NCBI GenBank assembly: GCA_011037195.1
Contig: JAAEAF010001972.1
Span: 1-64,000 of the forward strand
Source of the DNA: Triatoma infestans
Taxonomy: Eukaryota > Arthropoda > Insecta > Hemiptera > Reduviidae
DNA length: 64,000 bases
Direction of reading: 5' to 3'
Shown: in pieces, positions 11,467 through 24,000 of the stretch
Layout: every line of letters begins with the position of its first letter
How positions within the stretch are numbered: the first letter of the stretch is position 1
The notes under the pieces: model-generated
Database searches by the model: none
What the model saw: only the letters and a program-made list of their open reading frames with translations
Told to the model about the DNA's origin: nothing
Program-made: the position numbers and the translations under genes

Positions 11467-12028
11467 CTGGAAAAAAAAATTAGCATTTCTTTTATTTAGT
11501 AGACATTTTAAACGTTCCTTTTATAATATGAAACCAATTCAGTTCTTACAATTATACAAAGACAATATACAATAACAAGACAGTATGAAAACTTACCTGA
11601 ACATTGGCTTGTACAAATTCAAACAGTTTATCAGCTCGTTTACAACTAAAAGCATATATGCCTGATCCCGTAGGACATCTTCTTCCAGCTTCAAAACTAA
11701 AAACTTGACTACCATGCCCATATCGGCGCAAAGATCTCAAAGGCCATCGTACTGGGGGTTTGCCTTTTTGATACAATACCAATTCTGTATCGTTAACTTC
11801 TAATTGGCCAGAACTCAACCTGTTACCAACGTCATCAACATTGCTTACCTATTGTGAAATGATTGTCATTATTAAAAAAAGTTTTATCATTTAAAAATTT
11901 CAAATGACAAAACTCTAAATGGCAACACAAAGGTGGCACTACTCGTTCTTTATTACCTTCTTAAGTACTACCTGAAAAATATTAGGATGTAAATCATTGA
12001 TATCCTTCTTGCTAGTTACACAGCCCAT
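10735..12028 (-). CDS. FRS2/FRS3-like FGF receptor substrate (docking adaptor)
   Basis: Three coding exons on the minus strand: 12028-11972, 11848-11597 and 11466-10735. All introns are GT-AG and in phase 0, giving 346 residues. The start is MGCVTSKKD: Gly2 with Ser6 fits N-myristoylation, as in vertebrate FRS2. Residues about 10-103 form an IRS-type PTB domain, with DTELVLYQKG, WPLRSLRRYGHG, FSFEAGRRCPTGSGIYAF and ADKLFEFVQ. The tail is Ser/Pro-rich, has an Asn run and an acidic run, and carries YMNV (Tyr 216), YANL (245), YLVLDLD (270) and EGYVTIDFD (298). YxN motifs are Grb2-type SH2 sites. In vertebrates FRS2 couples FGF and neurotrophin receptors to Grb2/SHP2 and Ras-MAPK; the same membrane role is inferred here. 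The gene is head to head with the RS-protein gene. Confidence 0.9.
11597..11848 (-). CDS. FRS2-like coding exon 2 (PTB domain)
   Basis: 252 nt, phase 0 at both ends, AATAG acceptor and TTCAG|GTAAGT donor. It holds nearly the whole PTB domain, including the Arg-rich strand LRSLRRYG and the GRRCPTGSGIYAF core that is highly conserved with FRS2. Confidence 0.93.
11972..12028 (-). CDS. FRS2-like coding exon 1
   Basis: 57 nt, 19 codons, from the ATG to a CAG|GTAGTA donor. It encodes MGCVTSKKDINDLHPNIFQ, the lipid-anchor segment. A TTCAG acceptor lies just upstream of the ATG (near 12041), so a separate 5' UTR exon is likely; a fitting donor (GGCAG|GTTAGT) lies near 12130. Confidence 0.88.
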
Positions 12029-12129
12029 CTTGCAGCATTCTGAATGATAAATAAACTGAATCATTTAAAATGTTTAATTATCATACACAATCGTAAAAAT
12101 AAAATTACGGTTCTGAATTTAACTAACCT

Positions 12130-12800
12130 GCCAATATGTTGTAATGCCAATGCATTTACGAGGTCGCTATCTAAACATAGCGTCTAGTATCATCTTTAAA
12201 CAAATTTAAAGTATCATGGAACTTTGGAAAAATTTCAGTAAGATAACTCTAGAAAACAAACGTATGTATAAATAAAGTGACACTGCAATTTGATATTTAC
12301 CAACGTAAAGGTAGATTGAAGACAATTTAAACCATAACGTAATAATAATAATAACGATACTTCATAATAAAATCGGTTTGAGATAAGATAACCTGTTGTT
12401 ACTGTGTTAATAAGACACAGGATTAATTAATTTATAAAGAGGAATAACCTTTTTTTCTAAGCTCTGTTCAAACTGTTCACATTGGCACCCCTGGTTATCG
12501 ACGCTTTGTTAGGTGGGTTAGGAGTTGGGAGTTTGTGCTGTTTATTAGACCAGCAAGTAAAAACTAGTGATTCTGTGTTTTAAATTCTGTGAACGATTTT
12601 GCAATGGAAACTGATTAAAAGTATTCGTATTATCCGTCATTTCTTTTCCGTTCAGTTCTGCAACGAAATATTACCATCATACGTAGACTCTATTTCTGGA
12701 ATTGTTATGAAATTGAGCAGATGGACTGAATGCAAAATGGAGTAGAAGGAATTTGATGAAAGCTGTATAGACTGGTTTCTACTTCCACTGGTAAGGAGGC
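12130..12800. promoter_or_regulatory. Probable bidirectional promoter region
   Basis: This lies between the FRS2-like gene (minus) and the RS-protein gene (plus). It is less AT-rich and less repetitive than its flanks. On the plus strand a good donor (CCACTG|GTAAGG at about 12789) fits a non-coding first exon of the RS gene. On the minus strand a donor near 12130 fits a non-coding first exon of the FRS2 gene. No TATA box could be assigned. The inference rests on gene orientation and splice sites only. Confidence 0.4.
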
Positions 12801-13849
12801 CCCATTTTTTCAATTAATGATTTTTTCCAGTTTCACAAAAATTGAATTTAAGTAAAATTGTTTTTTTATTCAGGTTCAGAGAAGCGACTAATCGAGACCT
12901 TTTAATCTAATTATAGAAGTCATCAGCAAGGAATATAAGTTGAACATCGTGCCTAGACTAAGATACGAGAACGTGTGTGAATGTAAGTCTTGCAGTCGTG
13001 TCGAATTACGGTTAAAATCTCGGATTAAAATGTTTTGCAATAATTTCGCTTTACCGATGTACCCGAAATGGAAAAATACGGAATTTATTGCGCCAGTGAA
13101 ATATCCACCGTGATTCGGATTCGGTTACTTAAAATTTACTTGGCCTGATTATTTATTTGTGTTAAAAGCTCACATTTTATTGTATTTTTTTAATGCTAGA
13201 ATACGTTTGTCGTGGACAAGCGGTTTTCGCATGATACCGCGGGCCCGCATTGTAAAATCGAATTCCAACTTCGCTGATGTAAAAAAGTATACATTTTTTT
13301 ATTAACATAAATAAATAAAAGAAGGGAGCAACGATTGCTGTAAAAAATATTTGTATTTTACAACTTTAAAAAAGATCCCTATTTACATCAGGGGGTTGGT
13401 TTTCGGTTTGTACGGATGGAATTTACGTGTCTGATCTGTTACCCGTGCCATGATTGAGCCTGCAGTTGAGGTATGGTCTTGTTTTTTATAATCATAGATT
13501 TAAACAATTTGCCATTATTTTTGTATTTGTATTGTTTATTTCTCTTTGGAAATAGCTTTAAGTACTTGAAGTTTACATCTTCCATTTATTTTTATGACAA
13601 TTTTCTTTTGACAGATATAGATTTTCTGATTGACATATATATTAGATCTAAGCTCGAAGCGTTCTTTAAAAGAGATAAGGAATGTATACTTAATCATATT
13701 TTTTCAGCTATTGAAGAAAATATCCGACTAAAAAAACTTTGCCATGTAGCATTACACTTAAAAAAGAGTGAGAAGAATCGGTAAATCCTTGTAAATATGA
13801 ATTTATTAAACTATAATCATCATTGATGAACTTTCTTATTGTTGTAGTT

Positions 13850-14105
13850 GGGTCCGCAGAGCTGAAAAAACATCAGAAATATTTTCTGTGGCAGCCTGCT
13901 TTATTTTATGGTCATGACCGGTTTCGGGCGTTGGCCTGTCATCAGGATGTTGCGATAACCCAGACTTGCACAGAGCAAAATCAGATTATACCTCATAAGT
14001 AGATTTTGCTTGTGAAGTCTGTATTATCGCACTGTTTTATCACAACATTCTGATGACTAGTCGATGACACAAAATGAAGCAGGATATCACGGAACTTTCC
14101 GTATT
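13850..14105 (-). repeat. Family F1 element, two opposed arms
   Basis: The left arm begins AGTTGGGTCCGCAGAGCTG and carries, on the minus strand, a good hammerhead-like motif. The right arm repeats the same sequence in the opposite orientation (GTATTATCGCACTG...CTGATGA...ATGAAGCAGGATATCACGG), but its stem II and GAAAC part is deleted. The whole is an imperfect palindrome of about 250 bp. Target-site duplication is not clear. Confidence 0.6.
13911..13951 (-). ncRNA. Hammerhead ribozyme-like motif, copy 2
   Basis: On the minus strand: CTGATGA, a stem-loop GGC-CAAC-GCC, CGAAAC, CGGTC. All conserved core bases are present. The base after the cleavage triplet is A where other copies have G, which weakens stem I. 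Confidence 0.5.
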
Positions 14106-14512
14106 TAGAAAATGTGAAAGAACTATTTTAAGGAAATTTTCGTTTGAGTTTACCTAAATTTTCTTTCAAAGTCCGGAATTTTACTATATTCATTTGGCAA
14201 AGGAATTTTTTCTCTTTTGCTATTGATTTAATAAAAAATTATGGGTAATCTGTAATACAAAGCAAAACAAATTATTGAAGTAATTCTATCAGACTCAACT
14301 AGCAAACATATCATTTTTTTTATCATTCTGATTATTGATCTCAGTAAGCAAATAAAAAACCGCTATTTTGCTGCATTGAGAGATGTAAAAAGAGATCTCC
14401 ATTGAACCAGCAAGTACTATTTCATTAGTTTTTAGATGAAAAGAATACCACTGCTAAGTCACATCAGTATGGTAATATAAACAGGATATTTTTCTAAACT
14501 TATGTGCAGGCG

Positions 14513-14600
14513 ATGTCATCCTCTTCAAGAAGATCCACGAGAGATCGTTCTCCCCGCTTGCGGATGGACGCGTATTCTAATCGAAATGGACGCAATAAAG
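14513..14600 (+). CDS. RS protein coding exon 1
   Basis: 29 codons plus one base. The ATG lies three bases after the acceptor (GTGCAG|GCGATG), so a non-coding exon must lie upstream. The donor is AAAG|GTATCT. It encodes a Ser/Arg-rich start. Confidence 0.8.
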
Positions 14601-17600
14601 GTATCTCTTTGTTGAATTGTTTTTACGAGTAAATATTATATTCCATATATTAATTTTGTCTCAGGCAAGAAGAGTATGTCTTAAAAGTGCGACATCTGAA
14701 TTAACAGTATTACTCGCACTTTAAGCTTGATATTTAAAAATTAAAAATTTAGCGAAATGTCGCGTTCAGTATTTCAAATTCTTATAAATTATTGTAGTTG
14801 CGTATTGTTAAATTATTCAGAGTTACAAGTAATATTATCGGCTACCTTAAATCTTTTGTAGTATTGATTAATAGTATGGAGGGTGAAATATTTGGAAACA
14901 TCCATTTTAAAATATGTAACAACAAAAGATGAATTCTTTTGCACTATTTAACAAAAGAAAGTTCTCGTTTAATTGAACTATGGAAGTACTGATATTTTGT
15001 TTGCAATAGGGGATGTAATTTCATGTAGTATCAATATTAAGCAGCGGTTTTTAACTTTATTTATGTGGTTGACACTCCATTAAATCTCAAAATACATAAC
15101 GCATCCCATCGCAATGTTATTACTCGTCAGTCATTATTCACAGCTTTAATAGAAATTATTGTGATCATGTCAAATTTTCTAAATTTAGTTTTTAACCGAA
15201 ATACATGTTTTGAAGTTCTCGAGAGTACGAAAAAGTGCTTTTATCATGGTCTATACGTGGGTACTTGTGTTGCGTATGTGCGAACAAAATATCTCAAAAA
15301 CGAAAAATCGTAGATAGCTCAAATATTATAAAATGGTATTCAAATCATGTTTCTTTTTATTTTTTTGTGTTATAAATCTATGCACTTTTTCTTAACTACA
15401 ATACTGTACAATTATGTATTTTCTCCAATCAGTTTTAGAGAGCTCCTGAAGAAGGGCACTAATGGTATCCGAAATGTAGAGCAACAGTGAGTTCTTATTC
15501 TTTAAAAACTCTTCTGGCCATTGCCAAACAAACATCTCATCAAATATTATATTCTTCTTAGGTGCCATCATCTTATTTGTTAACAAGGTTTCGGTCAAAA
15601 ATCCATCAACCGGAAGTGATTCGGATTTTTTTTTGTTCATTTTTCGCGAAAAGGCACTCAACAGTTTTATTAAAGAGGAAATATTAAACGTATCGCTTTT
15701 ATTTAAAATTTTTTTCCGGTAAAGTTGATTTTTGGCGGAAGGATCTATTAAACTTCATGCTAAACTGTCAATCAAGTAGTGGCACTATTGGTCAGTTCAA
15801 CAATGTAGGTAGGTACATTCAGATACCTACTGTCCTAAAAACGAAGACGTTTTATTGAAATAAATAAATATCACCAAGAAAGTAAGAAATTAAATCATTG
15901 TAGCCACTGAACTCTGAATATTGAAGTAATCTTACAGTAGTTTTCAGCATGCATGGCTCAAAAATCAGATACATGGCTATTTCTGTGGTCGTGGTGTTTG
16001 CTAGTTTAACGAAAGTTCCATGAGTTTATACGTACAGTCGAATCAGATTTGCATAGTTAATCTTTTACATATTGTAAGTAACTTCATACCAGAGTACGCT
16101 TTGGTACCCTTCTACCAAAGTTATTGCTTTGTATTGTGTGAAAAATAAATTAATTAATTCTTTAAAATATACAAATATATAATAAATTTATCGTTACCAC
16201 TCGCACCACCAGAAATTATATCTCGCAACCCCGTGGTTAAGACCTTAGTATGAAGGATTAGCGTTTTGGATTTCGTAAGGTCTAATATTGGTGTGGCTCA
16301 TTTTATCTATAACTTTTCTTTTATAAACAATTGATCATTTTGAATTTTAGGTTTCCGCCTCCATTTTTATGAAAAACACTTGAGTTTCCGGGTTGAGACC
16401 GCGTCAGTGGTTTGCTAGAGACCGACATTTCGCCCATACCGCAATGAGCCTCTTCTTCAGGGTTGTTACAATTCTGTTGCAGGTTCTCTCGCACTGTTCG
16501 TTTTTTACCACAGCCTTCTTCACCAAACTATTCATTTTACTATGTTCGTCTTTCCTTGTTCTCATTTCCTGCTTGACCAATCACATTCACAACCACCCCT
16601 CTTCTCTTAACCCTTCTCTAACTCTACAAGGGCTTCTTAGCCGCCTAATGGATACACTGCTTTAGGTCCTTATATTTCTCTATTCCACTTTCTCCTCCCA
16701 TACTGTATTTGGGATAATTTAACTTTTCCTTTTGATGTGAGAGCGGAATTTTCCTTATCCTCCATGATATAAAAAATACTTTGGCTTCCAACAAGAAATG
16801 GTCTGTACCTCACTCCGAAGATCCTTACATCGTGCACCTTTAGTGAACTTCTCTGTTTGGTTATATAGTAATCTAATTTTGTGGTCACTGGCTGGCACGC
16901 TCCTAGCCTATTTGTGCGTTACCTGATTCTAGGAAAAAGGTGTTCTAGATTTTTAAATCATACATCCTACATGTCTTCATTAATCTATCTACATTTTCAT
17001 TTTTCCTTCCTCTCCATGTTGTCCAACTGCATCATCATGTTGTCATACTCCCCACTCTCCATTAAAATCCCAAAGTAAAATTATTTCTTCATTAGCCCTC
17101 GCTTCTTCCAAAATGCCATTTATATTTTCATAAAAAGCCTCTTTATCTTGAATCGATGCATCGTTACGAGGCGCATATAGCTCCAATGTCATAATTTTCC
17201 CTCTACTATATTTCTAGCGACACTTCAGGGTTGTTACAATTCTGTTGCAGGTTATCTCGCACTGTTCGTTTTTTACCACAGCCTTCTTCACCAAACTATT
17301 CATTTTACTATGTTCGTCTTTCCTTGTTCTCATTTCCTGCTTGACCAATCACATTCACAACCACCCCTCTTCTCTTAACCCTTCTCTAACTCTACAAGGG
17401 CTTCTTAGCCCTAAATAGATGGCGTCACAGTATGGTCCAGGAGTAACCAACAATTTAGTAAGCGATACACTTTTCATCTATTGCTTTCCAGGTTTTAAGA
17501 TATTTCTTAAATTTCTTTTTACAAATTATTTAAACTCCTGTCTGGGCTCTACACATATCCACTCCTGACCATATATTTACATAAGTGCCACAGGCAGTTA

Positions 17601-17990
17601 TAATTGTCTCTTTCCTTTTCCTTTCCATTTAGTTTTCATCAAGGCCAAGCATATTTAAATTCCGTTTATTAACTTCCACTTCTATTTCTCTCCTTTTATT
17701 GGCCACACCTCTCATATTCCACGTTCCTGAAGTTAATGTCCTTTTCCGTATCCATTAAGTCGGCCAGCATTTCTATCATGACATTTTCCAGCAGATTTTT
17801 TCCGCAGGCGGGGAGCTATCTTACCTGCAACCCCCAAAGCTCTGGAGCACCGAGTTTCCATAAAACTGCCGACACCGCATAAAATTTAGCACTTCTGATT
17901 GACCAATTTTAATCGATAACCGTGTTCATCAGGAATTCAAATTCGATTTTGATCCTTCCTAAGATTTTCGATTTTGGTTTATCTTGAGGT

Positions 17991-18025
<35 letters not shown>

Positions 18026-21000
18026 GACGAAACACAAACTATTAGCTGATAGCATTTTTTCTTATTTCAAAACATGTATTCCCAGTAAACATACGCTTTA
18101 AAAAATTTGACGTGATTTAGCATCAGTATTTGCTCCCAGCACTAAGAGAAAATAAAAATACATGAAAACTAAGGAGGCAATCCCACTCTAGTAAGTGTAT
18201 AAAATTACTAGTAAAATGGAGTAGTAAATGGGATGCTGAAAGGATGGTATAGGCTCCTTAATTGGGAATTTCAGGAACGTTGCCTATTTTGTCAACCGAT
18301 TGCACGGCTTTGGTTTCGAACGTCTATATTTTTCTATTTTTAATATTTATTTTACTGTTTGGATTCAAAATATATGTGGTAATTTCCTCTGAGCATAATA
18401 GCTGATCACTGTTTAATCCAAGCCATTTAAGAGTGCGTATTAAACAGCTTGATAAAAAAAAAGGTTCTCAATTAAATTTACTTATCTAGGTACACCCCCA
18501 CGGCATCGTGAAATAGATTCAGTAATGAAGAAAGCAAGGAAAAATGGTACCCAGAGTACATACTGGAATAAGAAGTTGCTGGAAGCGGAAGAAAAGGATC
18601 CCAATAGGTTGGTGTCAGTTTAAAATTTGTATATTTTTAATTTAGAAACAATGAGTTTTAAAATGAAAAATCGTACATTTTCATGAATAGGTGGCGTCAC
18701 AGTGGATATAAGGAATTATATCATGGTGAGAAACGGTCTTCACGGTCCAAATCAGGCAGCGGTGATGAATCTGCTAGATCCAGATCTCGTTCTAGATCAA
18801 AGTCAGGATCAAGATCTCGTTCACGTTCAAGGTCAAGATCAAGAACATCTCCGGTTAGATCACCACCACCTGGTTGGACACCTCCATCCAGAGGTCCTAG
18901 CCGTCCAATATCTTCACCTAGGCGACCAAGGCCTAGATCTCCGAAATCACCGGCAAGATCAGATTCTAAATCAAGATCCCAGTCACGATCGCCGAGTAGG
19001 TCAGCATCAAGAGATAGAAGATCAATTTCACGTGTTCGTTCACCAAGGCGATTACGGGGTGACTCTAAAGGTAGATCACCTAGGAGAGATTCCCGAGGAA
19101 GATCGCCAAGGAGAGGTGATTCTCGTGGTAGATCACCAAGAAGAAATTCAAGAGGAAGGTCTCTGAGAAGAAATTCCAGGGGAAGATCGCCTAGAAGGGA
19201 TTCTAGAGGAAGGAGATTAGATTCGAGAGGAAGATCACCAAAGAGGGATTCCAGAACTAGAAGAAGATTACCCGGATTTCGATCACCACGACCAAGATCA
19301 CCACCTTCTAGAAGGCCATTTTCACCTAAGGTATTTATACAATAAAGTTTTTCATTATTGTTTTCATAAGTTTATGTTTGCTTTTTATAATTCACTATCA
19401 ACTTTTTCTGCTACATAGTAAATGAATGAATAAAACCAAAAATCTTAGTTCGCCCACATGTTTTGGAATTTATTTTTTAAATAAAAACATAACATAACTC
19501 AAAAATAAAAAATTGCGGAGAGGTAAAAATTGACATTCCGTGAGGGTATGGGCTCCGACAGGAACTTGCCTATAAAAATTCCTCAACCGGATGTATCACT
19601 TTACTGAATGGGTCTTTCAGTTTTTTTGCGATTTTCATTAAACATGGCATATTAAGTACACATACAAAGAGCTATAACTTTTATTTAAAATATTTCCCTG
19701 GGAAAAACATTTTAGGGAGAGGTTATGGGGAAAGGGTGGAGTTATGTTTTCTTCTAAAGGGCTATTTAAATTTATTATCTAAACTGTATCTTACATATTT
19801 ACAGTACAATACATATTTTTTGAAACATTTCTCTGGGAAAATTCATTAAGGTGGATTTTGAGTAGGTCGCATTATGTTTTCCTCTGAAGAACTATTTCAG
19901 TTTATTATACAATTCCATCATCTAAATAATATTAATTAGAATTAAATACGTTGTCAAAATTCTAAGTTTGATGAAAATCGGCTAGCCGAAGCTGTTATTT
20001 CTGATTTGACAAAACACCGACTGATTTCATTGAATTTGTTACTCTTAACTATGAATACAGAGACCTATCACTTTCGTTTGAAACTATTTTCCTAGAAATT
20101 TCATTTAAAGTTTTGGGGTGAAGGAATGAATGGTTTCCTCAAAAAAGTCATTTTTTATGTTTAGATTTTTCACTTGATATAAAATTGAAGGCAAGCAGAC
20201 TTTAAGTAAAAATGATACTATAAATATAATTTTTGTCCTTAAATCTTGTAACTTGCACTAAGAGAAAGTCGTGTGAGTGTTTCACACCAGATTTTTTTAT
20301 ATTGAAATATTACAACACACATCACACATAGTTTCAGCTTGGAAGATTATAATCTTGATTAAAGGATCGAATATACCCAAGACTAAAAATAAAGAAGCTT
20401 GGTACGTCATTATTAATGAAAAAACCGTAAATAATTAAAATAAAACTAGTGATTTAACAAAAATATGTTAACGAGAACATCAAATTTTCGCAAACTAACC
20501 ATAAATAAAAAAAATCTGGTGTCAAACATCACACGACTTTTTCTTACTCTAATTAATACTCTAAGAAATTTTCTTTAAAATTACAATGTTTAATTGGGCT
20601 GGCCATAAACTAGGTGGTTGCTATTTCACTTATAACTTTACAAGAATAGGTTTTTAAATTGTTTGGAATTTTGTAGACATTTCTTTAAACTTGGAATGCT
20701 AACTTTACAGATGTCAACAATTCACTTTTATTGCAACATTTTTCCAGAAAAATTCGTGGGGTTGGGAGCTAAATTTCAGTTTTATTGGCGCTGTCTTCTG
20801 GCCTACATTGAAGTAGGTGAATGTAATCTTCATTCAACGTGGGCTACAAATTCAAAATATAATTATAGTTGGCAGGAACTAAAATGAACATTTTTTGCTT
20901 AAACTTCAAGAAAAGTTTATAGTTCAACGTTTCGGACATCTTTGGTGCCCTTCATCAATAATGTTAAGGAGAGGGTCCAGAGAATTATCGATAATGTCAA

Positions 21001-24000
21001 ATTAAACCAATTATTTATAGGTTGTAGAAGTGATTTTATTTTTTCTCAAGTTAACAATTAACTAGCGATTAAGTTTTTCTATTTCTTTATTCTGTTGCTC
21101 TTACTGAATGAAACAATTAAATTTTATGTTTCTGTTATGAACAATAGAAATATAAGTAAGTAGGTATTAGAAATACTAGGGTGGAGGCCAAGATCTACTT
21201 GTTGGATTGTAGCGCCGTTGAAGCAGAAGAGGGAGAAACATTTACACAACTTTCTCTTATGCGTATTCAATAACTTCATGTTCTTATAAGTAGGAATTCT
21301 TACAAATGGGTTTGAAGGGAAACTTAATATCGCAGCTTCCTAGAACCTCCACCTCCTAATTTAGTCCGAAAAAAATATACAGGTAAAAGTAATGGAACTA
21401 TTTATGTATTATAAATACGTTAATATACCAAAATTAAACGAACATTCCGAAAAATCATACAGGGTGACTAACCCTGCTAAAATTCGGAAAATTAGCCACG
21501 CATTCAAGTGATCTTTTAGATGATATAGATAGTTGAATCGTACAGTTGCAGTTTAGAAGGAAGAGAAACTAATAATAAACAAAATCTGATGATACCAAAC
21601 AGAATAGGGCATTTCTGTTACAATCCGTTTTATGACGCGGCATTTAAATTCTGGCCCCTGTGAGCTTGCAGCCCCCTGTATATATGTGTGTGAGAAATGG
21701 AAGTAAAAGAATACACTGCGCGATTACAATATAATCTCTTTCCAACCACAGATCATTGCGGCCAGATATACTTCTCTACAAAGCCTTCGACACTTGTTCT
21801 CCCACCCGCTTTCAAAATTCAACTTTGTAAACTATTGAAAATTAGTAAGTTTTGGATTACAATGAATTGTAGTTTCTTATCTTATGATATATGTATGTAA
21901 TTTTTGTTCCTGAAACTATGTATATTCTGAAAATAATAGAACAATATTTTCACTTCTTATTTTTTTTTTGTTTCATTTTGTAGCCATTTTTGTTATTTAT
22001 CTTGTTCGATCATTAACTTTCGTGTGAGTGCTATTAACGAATTCGGATATTGTATTTTTTGCCATTACCTTGTTATCATGACATTGTGGGTAATTTTTTT
22101 ACTCTTAAGATTTTTAAGTATCTTTAGAATCTTATGATTCTAAGATTACTCTTAAGTAGCTTTAGAATCATTTAGAAGCAACATGGTTCCCTGTCATTAC
22201 CCTCACGATACCTATCCCCCCTCCCCAATCCTGTTTAAGTTACAATAAATTGGATATTTAACCACGTCAGTCTGGCTCACTATATACATAAATTTTATAC
22301 TGTCAACATTTTTATGTTTCATCATATTTTCCAGTGTCGTTCAGAAAGTTGTTCATCTGAGACGAGCAGCAGTTGTTCCAATGAATCTTGTTCAGTATGT
22401 TCAAGAAAGGGTCGAAGCTCTGTTGCTGGTGGTGCAAGAAGTAGAAGAGATTCATCTGAAAAAGAATCAAGACGATTAGATCGTAGAAGAATGGGTGATG
22501 CTGTGAGGACTAGGCTAGATAGATCTAGGTAAGTAAATATCGTTGTGTAAAATTGAACTATACCACAATTGTGACCCACTTCAGGATTTGCTGTGCTAAT
22601 TATGTGCACATTTATTTCTGAATGTCTGCTGGAAATCTGGAGCAGATTTTTTTTTACCACTTGAATTTTTGGAGCTCTTTCGCGATCATATTTTCGGATT
22701 CTCTTAGCGCATGCAAATGGGAAGGGTTATCTCTGTTCCATTTTGAGTTGGAGAATATTCTATTGACATTTCTTGGCTACTACTGCTCATATTCCATCCT
22801 TCCACGCAATTCATTATGGAGCATTTTCATCTTATGTCCACAATACTTGTATTTTGCTAACGAGCCTCATTTCAATTAATTTCTGGAAGTAAAACTACTT
22901 ACTCCTCTAGGATTCGTTTTCGCTGCTATGCGTTCTGTTGACAATGTTTACTTGCTTAAAGCTAGAAATTATATTTCTTGCATTAAATTTGAATTATCTA
23001 ATATATTAGGCTGTAAGATATACGATGGCTGTAAGGTCATATTACTGACGAATATATATGAATATTGGTGAATATAAGTGATATATATGAACTTGGAACT
23101 ATTTTTCACACCACCCTTATTTAAAATTGACCCCGGCAGTGGTGTTTGGTACAAGAAAATTGGTATAGAATTGAGTAGAATTGTCTTTGGAAAGACCATT
23201 AAAAAGCCTGATTTGTAATATAGGCACGTAAACAGGTTATCAACTCTTAAAGCCAAGCAGTTTTCAAGTCACAGAAAAGATTATAGGTCAGGATTCAGCG
23301 AATGCTGAAGTTTCCAACTTAGATGAACATTTGACAATTTTAACATATAATTAATTGTTCAGAATTATAGTAAAAGAAAATTTGCGAGCCGATTTGAATA
23401 CCAAAAGCGAAAAAACAGTTAAACAGTGCCTTCAGCTTTAACTGTTTGAAAATTATTTTTTCATTTCTTGTTTGTTAGGTCTAGATCGTACTCTTTGCCA
23501 AGAAGAAGTGATAGAGTGAAAAGAAATAAGAGAAGAAGGAAAGAAAAATCTGTTCTGAAGGTTGGTTTTGGTAATTAAGCAGCGATTATGAAATTTATTA
23601 TTATTGTTGTTAATGATATTTAAAGGTAGCATTATTGTTTTGCTGCAGGTGAATAGATCACATTATATAAAAGTTGAATCAGAATCAGAATCTTCAAGTT
23701 GCGGCGGTACAGGGGCGGGAACTGCGGGCAGTGGAGGTGGCAGTGGGGGACGATTACCTGGTCTAACTGGTGGACCTAAACTTAGCCTGTCAGAGAGATT
23801 TGGTAGGATGGCCCAATGGTCTGTTGATAGAGATCTAGAACATCGTAATCTAAGGATAACTGCCGGCGATAGACTTACAGTGGAAATGGACAGCCCTCCT
23901 TCACCCCCATATCCGCCGAGCAGTGTTACTGAACTCGGTTCATGGGATGATGTACGAGTTAGATATACATATTATAAGGAACACGGGTACCTCAGAGATC

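Larger units (their letters stand above)
12801..14509 (+). other. Probable 5' UTR intron of the RS-protein gene
   Basis: No coding exon seen. It contains a family F1 fold-back repeat at 13.85-14.1 kb and otherwise AT-rich sequence. It ends with the acceptor GTGCAG at 14504-14509. Confidence 0.45.
14601..18489 (+). other. RS-gene intron 1 with repeat cluster
   Basis: A 3.9-kb intron. It holds a short family F5 fragment (about 15240-15310, AACAAAATATCTCAAAAACG-like), a family F2 fold-back arm at 16.37 kb, a LINE endonuclease fossil on the minus strand, a 188-bp near-perfect duplication, and a dinucleotide tract near 18.0 kb. No exon was seen. Confidence 0.6.

Noticed and set aside
16455..17410. 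The 188-bp direct repeats as LTRs of one retroelement
   Set aside because: The sequence between them is LINE endonuclease that continues on the far side of the second copy. They do not start TG and end CA as a pair, and no target duplication was found.
18702..19166. A 154-codon open frame overlapping the RS exon
   Set aside because: It is the +1 shadow of the Arg-Ser repeat (rich in His, Asp, Gln, Gly). The RS frame has matching splice phases on both sides.
22322..22660. 112-codon minus-strand frame
   Set aside because: Antisense to RS exon 4 and running into its intron; no recognised motif.
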